A stretch of DNA of 64,000 nucleotides from Heterotrichella gracilis. Taxonomy: Eukaryota; Sar; Xanthophyceae; Tribonematales; Xanthonemataceae. Shown piece by piece: positions 59,127 through 64,000 of the stretch. The stretch lies in NCBI GenBank assembly GCA_032358255.1, contig JAULBX010005109.1, forward strand, positions 56,980 to 120,979, read 5' to 3'. How positions within the stretch are numbered: the stretch's first letter is position 1; the number at the start of each line of letters is the position of its first letter. The notes beneath the pieces were generated by a model. It had not been told where the DNA came from, made no database searches, and was given only the letters and a program-made list of their open reading frames with translations. The position numbers were made by a program, and so were the translations under genes.

Positions 59127-59140
59127 TTCTAGAACGTTTC
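59127..59140. promoter_or_regulatory. Heat-shock-element-like motif
   Basis: TTCTAGAACGTTTC contains two perfect alternating units (TTC-ta-GAA) and a third shifted by one base. It lies about 600 bases upstream of the URI-type gene, so its target is uncertain. Confidence 0.3.
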
Positions 59141-59746
59141 AGCGACTCCAAACCTCAAATGAGCCATTGAAAAAGGCCTGAGTCGTGGAAAAAGGGCAAA
59201 CTGCCCCTGATTGCTCTGTCAACGGGCCAATGGGCGATGGCTAAAGCGCCCTCCACGAGGGAAAAGTGCAGGCGCTCAAAATGCTTCCTGCTATCCAAAC
59301 CATCCAGCCAGGCAGTCGAGTGGGAGCAGGCCAAGCGACCAGGCGACTCGGTGACCCACGACAGTGCTACCCAGTCACCAAACACCCGATGTCTTATACC
59401 TTGTCCAGATGCACTATGATGGGCACTCGACACGGGGTGCTGTGGCTACACACGACACCTAGTTGCGTTGCTGTTATCGTGGAACAGACTGAGACAGCCT
59501 GAACTGCCGGGGTGCTGCTGGCCCATTGCATGCCCAGCTGCAGCCTCCTCGCCCAGCAGCTGTGAGCGGACCCAACAAGGCGTGAGTTTGGACCTCCACA
59601 CGCCCTCTTGCCTTCATAACCTTTCACCGCAACCCGTCCGACACGCTCCACGGCCCTGTTGCGTCCCTGCGTGCCCTTCCACCGGGCACCCCTAGCCTTG
59701 GAGCACCTGGGCCGACAGCAGCCAGTGCCGTGAGGATGCGCCCGGA

Positions 59747-62474
59747 ATGGGCAAGCAGCAGGACATCGAGGCAGCCGCCAAGCTATATGTGGCGGCATTG
59801 GAGCAGGTAGGGGGTGGGTGGATGGGTGGTGGAGCCAGACGTGCGGGGTGAGGGCAAGACGTGTTTTGCTGCGTGGGGGCCATTGTGTCAGTTCAGACCC
59901 AGTTTGTTGTTTTACCGAGTTGGTGTTTTAGCGAGTGTACAATTGAATGTTGGCGTCAGTGGGTGCTTGGATTGAGGGGTGGAACACCGAAGCAACCGCT
60001 TGACCACTCCAGCTGGCAATGGGATGTCCGTGCATGCATGCATATGCACGTGCGAATCCGTAACGCCGACGTCACGGGTCACCGGGATAGAAAGATCGCC
60101 GGCCCCAATCACCCGAGCGTCTGGTGTCAGAGCACAGTTGCTCTTTGGCAAGCTTCTGTTTCGAAAAACAAGATCTTCCGCCGCCCACATTCCCACATGA
60201 CTTCAAGGCGGAATCGCATACCCTACTTGCCCTGGCCACTGCACGCACTGAAGTTACACCTGGATATGCGGCACCTTGCCAACACTTATCCCTGCCCCCT
60301 CCCACCCCCGCCCTCCAACCTGCCCACTTGAGCCCTTTGCGCCCCCCCCCACACCCCACCACACCCACCTTCCAGGAGTTCCGGGTGGGCGTTGTACAGC
60401 GCCAGGCGCTGGAGGACTCTCGCCTGAGGTGTGGCGCAGCGCTGCGGCTGCTGGAACGCCTGGATGGGGGGGAGACGCATGACGTCATGGTGAGGGGCAC
60501 ACTGCCTGCCTGCAAGAGCAGCATCCAGCCGCCGGGCAGGTGTATGGCCCCTGGTGGGGGTGGCAGCAACCTGTCCCACAGTGTCCTGCTCTGGATCCAA
60601 TACCTGTTGGCTCCGCGTGCAATCCCGTTGCCCCTTTTGTCGCAGGTTCCCTTCGGGCCCGTTGCGTTCATGGATGGCCAGCTGTCCGCTGCCGGCCCCA
60701 CGCTCATGACCCGACTGCCGGGGGGGCAGGTGGTGGAGGAGGATGTGGCGGCCACGCGTGCAGGGTTGAAGCGGCGCATGGACAAGATAGGTGGGGGAGG
60801 GGCCTGGCTTTGTCATGTATGAAAGAAACAAGGGTTTCTTTGAGTGTTGGAAGAGGTGGTAGTGCTGGTGTGCTGTGCGCTGCGCACCCATATGACAGCC
60901 ACCGTCGCTGGTGGGGGAGTATGACAGCTGCCTGTTGTGCATGCAGGGGAGGAGATGGGTGCTCTTGACCGCAGGCTGGAGCAGGTGGCAGGGCGGCTGA
61001 GGCTGGCGGGGGACGTGGTGGCACAGGTGGGGGCGCACTCACTGCCCTTTGGGCTGCTGCACACCTTGGGCTGGGGGGCGAATGTGTCATCTGCCAGTGG
61101 CATGCTTAAGCTGGCCATGACGCTGGACTCTTGCCCACCCACAATGCCCTGAAATGCCATTGTGCCCACTGTTGCTCACGCAGGAGCGGGGCGCAATCGA
61201 GATCCACGAGCCATACGATGAGAGCGTGCATGGGGAGGGTGCGGCGCATGCTGGTCCCAGTCGGGTACAGGAGGTGCGGCAGCGGGCCAAGGGAGCGGCA
61301 GGGGGCGAGGTGGTGGATGAGGATGTGCGGCTGATGGCCCGGCTTGAGGTAAGGGGGGAGGGGTGACCGTTGCTCACGCACAGGATTGGCAGTGCATATG
61401 GCTTCCCATTTTAAGCCGCGTGATGGAGAGGGCCAGGACTTTATCATTTTGCCTCCTCCCATGTGAGCCACCCCCCACCACCACGTGCAGGAGCTGGAGG
61501 CAGCAGAAGCAGCAGCAGAGGGGGCTGCATCAGGTGGTGGCCACCTCCCACCCCCCACCTCCCATGATGACCCCATCACCCAGGCTGACCTGGACATGCT
61601 TGACTCCGAACTGGCCCCAGCCCCCTCCGACGACCCGCACATGCGCTCCATCATCGCAGCGCTGCAGCAGGCGGGCATTGCCACACGCGACACGTGCCAC
61701 AGGCAGCTCATCGAGCCGTTCCTGGCGCCTGGGGGGCTGGGGGCAGGGAAGGAGGAGGGAGGCGAGGAGGGAGGGGAAGCCGTGGCTGAGCGGGGCCCAG
61801 GGGGGGATGGGGGTGCAGTGGGCGAAGGGAGTTCCGGTCCTCCCCGCAAGAAAGGTACATTTTTTCATTTCTGTGCAGCCAACCCTGTATATGTGGCATT
61901 TGACCTGTGTTGTTCTGCCTTCTTCCACCACCCACACCCCTTGTGTCCCCCCTCCCCATCCAGACAAGCCCCCCCTGTGGCTCAAGTCCAAGTCCACACC
62001 AAGCACCAGCAGCGGGGCTAGCGGACTGAGGAGGGGGTTCCTCACCCCGAGCCGGACCCCCACTACCCGCCATGTGGCGCCGCCAGGTGTGCGGGATCAG
62101 GCTACCCCACCTGCACGCAAGCAGCCAGCAGCAGCCAGAGGTGAGGACCATGCTTACCATGCTCCCTTTTAATGCCACGACTATGCCATGCGTCTTGCAT
62201 CCTAAATGTACAACATCCTCCCCTCGTGCTCCCTGCCATGTGTGCGCCCCTTGCTGAATGCCTGCCCTTTGTTCCTGCAGAGGCGCCATTGGGCCAGGTG
62301 GTGGTGGAGCGCAGCGTGGGCCAGGATGCTGAACAGGGGAGTGGGCCTGAGGGGGCTGGAACTAGGCCCGTCACGAAGCCCATAGCAGAGTTTGCTGCTA
62401 CTGGTCCCAGTGATGTGCCTGTGGGAAGTGGCAAGAAGGTGTCGCGATTCAAGCAGCTGCGGGCGCAGAAGTGA
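59747..62474 (+). CDS. URI-type unconventional prefoldin (RPB5-interacting protein family)
   Basis: Eight exons: 59747-59806, 60376-60489, 60646-60790, 60947-61026, 61184-61348, 61491-61854, 61964-62140, 62281-62474; 432 residues, phases consistent. The start ATG precedes a coiled-coil (KQQDIEAAAKLYVAALEQ) that continues in exon 2 across a splice junction. Then come the alpha-type prefoldin beta-hairpin PFGPVAFMDGQL, the segment LPGGQVVEEDVAATRAG and the second coiled-coil GLKRRMDKI. The remaining 300 residues are acidic, Gly- and Pro-rich, and end in a short conserved-looking basic box KKVSRFKQLRAQK, as in URI proteins (prefoldin domain, acidic region, C-terminal URI box). URI acts with R2TP/HSP90 in RNA polymerase II assembly. 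An alternative is another prefoldin-like or DUF3835-containing protein. Confidence 0.75.
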
Positions 62475-64000
62475 ATTTTGGAACAGCCTTGGGGGATGAA
62501 GGGCGGGGGTAGTGGACAAATGCATATAATTGTGGCGCCCGCCGAGTGTGCGAAGGGTGGGTGGTGTCTAGGAAACGGCAGCCATGCATCAGATGTTGCC
62601 TTGACTGACCTGGGGTTGGGGTGACGAGTGGGGCCACCAACCAGGTGGGTGGCAAGGCAATGGGATGTGGTGGTTGTCAGGTGGGATCAAGATCCAGCCT
62701 GCATGTCCTCTGCCATGCAGGCTCGGCCAGGAGATGTAGCAAGGGGGGTATTGTAGATGAAATTCTCCGTGAAGATCAAACCTGCAGGTATTTTTTTCAT
62801 CAGGCTGTCAGTGAGAGGGTATTATTTTGAGTGTTTCATGTCAATTTTATATTACAAAGAGGATGCAGAACTGCATTAGTAACATGAACATTATTGCGTG
62901 CATGGTTGCATGGTTTGCAGTCCGGGTTCCCGGTCAGAATTTTGGTGGGGCAGATGCTTGTGGGACGGGCATACAGTCGCCGCACCTGCAGATGTGGGGT
63001 CCATGTCCAGAACCATGCCATGACAAGCACATGTTTCTGTTCGATTTTGTATTTTCTTCCCATACGCGTAAGTGCATGATTATTGCGTCTGGCAGTTTCT
63101 GAGGGTATTATAGTAAACCCCATTATTTGATAGACCAGAGCTTAGTACCACATGTATCGATATAAGCAGAGGCTTTCTGGGCATGGAAACACTCGGTGTT
63201 TTCCAAAATCAATTTCCCAATGGAATCTGCAACACTGTTTTTTTATTTTATTTTCAGACTCCAAGGTACTAATGTTCGAGTTAGTCCCGCATCCCGCACG
63301 TGTCCTGCATGGTATCGTGCCACATTCCATGGCTGGTGTTGAGCCACACAGGACAGGCCTAGTATAATATGTTTGCAATTTTCAAAATGTCAGGGTTTTA
63401 AGGTCTCTAGCCTAGATTGTGTCCTTGTGAGATATAGGCGCCTAGCTTCCATTCACTTTCAGTGTTGGCGCATGTGCATATGGGATAGGATATCTGAAAA
63501 TGCGCAGCAACTTTTAATAATATACTTGCAATCAAGCTCCCATGTGGTACTGATGAATCTCACAAGTATACATGCACAAGTATACATGCACATGGCATGC
63601 TTTTTTATTCATCATGGTGCACGTGCACGCTGGAGTGCCAGTAGCTTGTCTGTATTTGTGGGAACTGGAACGCTGGGAATTGGACGCTGGGAAATGCACG
63701 CTGGAGTGCCAGTCTTTGATCATGTTATCACATACGTCACTCAGTGTGGATGAAACGTCTCCGCGTGGCAGCACTTGTAAATTAGAAGTGCCTGTTTGTC
63801 CTATGCATGCATGGACCAGGTCTAAGCAACTATGCTAACAGCATAATGGCATTTCATAAGTCATTATGAAAGAGGTACCTTGCGCATTGTATTGGGCACT
63901 TGCAAGCTCACCAGGCCTGGTCACCTGTTTGTCCTATGCATGCATGGACCAGGTCTAAGCAACTATGCTAACAGCATAATGGCATTTCATAAGTCATTAT
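62475..64000. other. Intergenic region with short repeats
   Basis: About 1.5 kb past the URI-type stop, AT-richer and without a supported gene. It holds tandem copies of 'acaagtatacatgc' (about 63563-63590), two copies of GCACGCTGGAGTGCCAGT (about 63627 and 63694) with smaller GACGCTGGGAA-type derivatives between, and the 133-bp-spaced repeat at the window end. Confidence 0.6.
63791..64000. repeat. Direct repeat, 133-bp period, cut by the window end
   Basis: A 77-base segment starting CCTGTTTGTCCTATGC at 63791-63867 recurs without visible change at 63924-64000, where the window stops. The period is 133 bases; more copies may follow outside the window. Confidence 0.92.

Larger units (their letters stand above)
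58372..59746. other. Intergenic region with tandem duplication and heat-shock-like element
   Basis: About 1.4 kb between the nucleoporin stop and the URI-type start. It holds an exact 50-bp tandem duplication (58838-58937), a TTCTAGAACGTTTC element (59127-59140), and an inverted-repeat-like pair CACAGTTGCC/CACTGTGACAG near 59070-59093. Frames such as 59394-59798 (-) show nothing recognisable. No gene assigned. Confidence 0.55.

Noticed and set aside
62827-63838. Short plus-strand frames after the URI-type gene
   Set aside because: They lie in AT-richer DNA with short repeats, show no motif or splice partner and fit chance expectation.
1-64000. CRISPR arrays, prophage, bacterial operons or conjugative elements
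   Set aside because: No regularly spaced repeats with unique spacers, no integrase or phage genes, and nearly all genes have spliceosomal introns; the CysA-, RsmE- and PhoD-like genes are intron-bearing nuclear genes, not bacterial contamination.

Overview
The window is nuclear DNA of a green alga. Almost every gene is broken into many short exons joined by GTGAG/GTGGG...CAG introns, in GC-rich sequence with long G and C runs. It carries a plastid lycopene beta-cyclase, a nuclear-encoded plastid sulfate ABC ATPase (an arrangement known from Chlamydomonas), plastid- or mitochondrion-type leader peptides, a eukaryotic tRNA-Val, and interstitial copies of the plant/green-algal TTTAGGG telomere repeat. 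I cannot name the species. Exon-intron models were built by hand from splice sites, reading phase and protein-family sense; every model listed closes in frame, but none was checked against transcripts.

Layout. 1-2416 (+): 3' part of the sulfate transporter ATP-binding subunit. 4770-7568 (-): a two-domain NIPSNAP protein. 8413-10537 (+): a type II membrane glycosyltransferase-like protein. 11551-18119 (-): a large PhoD-like metallophosphatase. 18189-18539 and 19592-20111 (+): two small tentative genes, the second membrane-anchored. 21537-21608 (-): tRNA-Val(UAC). 21775-25043 (+): lycopene beta-cyclase with a GC-AG intron. 25838-29916 (+): an MFS transporter. 31062-31703 (-): a small, probably plastid-targeted single-pass membrane protein, divergent from an RsmE-type rRNA methyltransferase at 32364-34400 (+). 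35569-43596 (-): a receptor-like kinase with a Cys-rich ectodomain and a kinase domain lacking the three main catalytic residues. 44457-58371 (+): a 32-exon gene for a NUP205/NUP192-type scaffold nucleoporin. 59747-62474 (+): a URI-type unconventional prefoldin. The rest is intergenic DNA with tandem repeats, heat-shock-element-like motifs and an isolated promoter-like block near 3.2-3.6 kb.

The genes are not an operon or a single pathway. They are ordinary nuclear housekeeping, organelle and signalling genes, partly arranged as divergent pairs (18119/18189, 31703/32364, 43596/44457). I found no phage, CRISPR array, intact transposon or bacterial cluster. The most unusual items are the receptor-like pseudokinase, the undescribed small membrane-protein genes, and exon fragments duplicated into introns.
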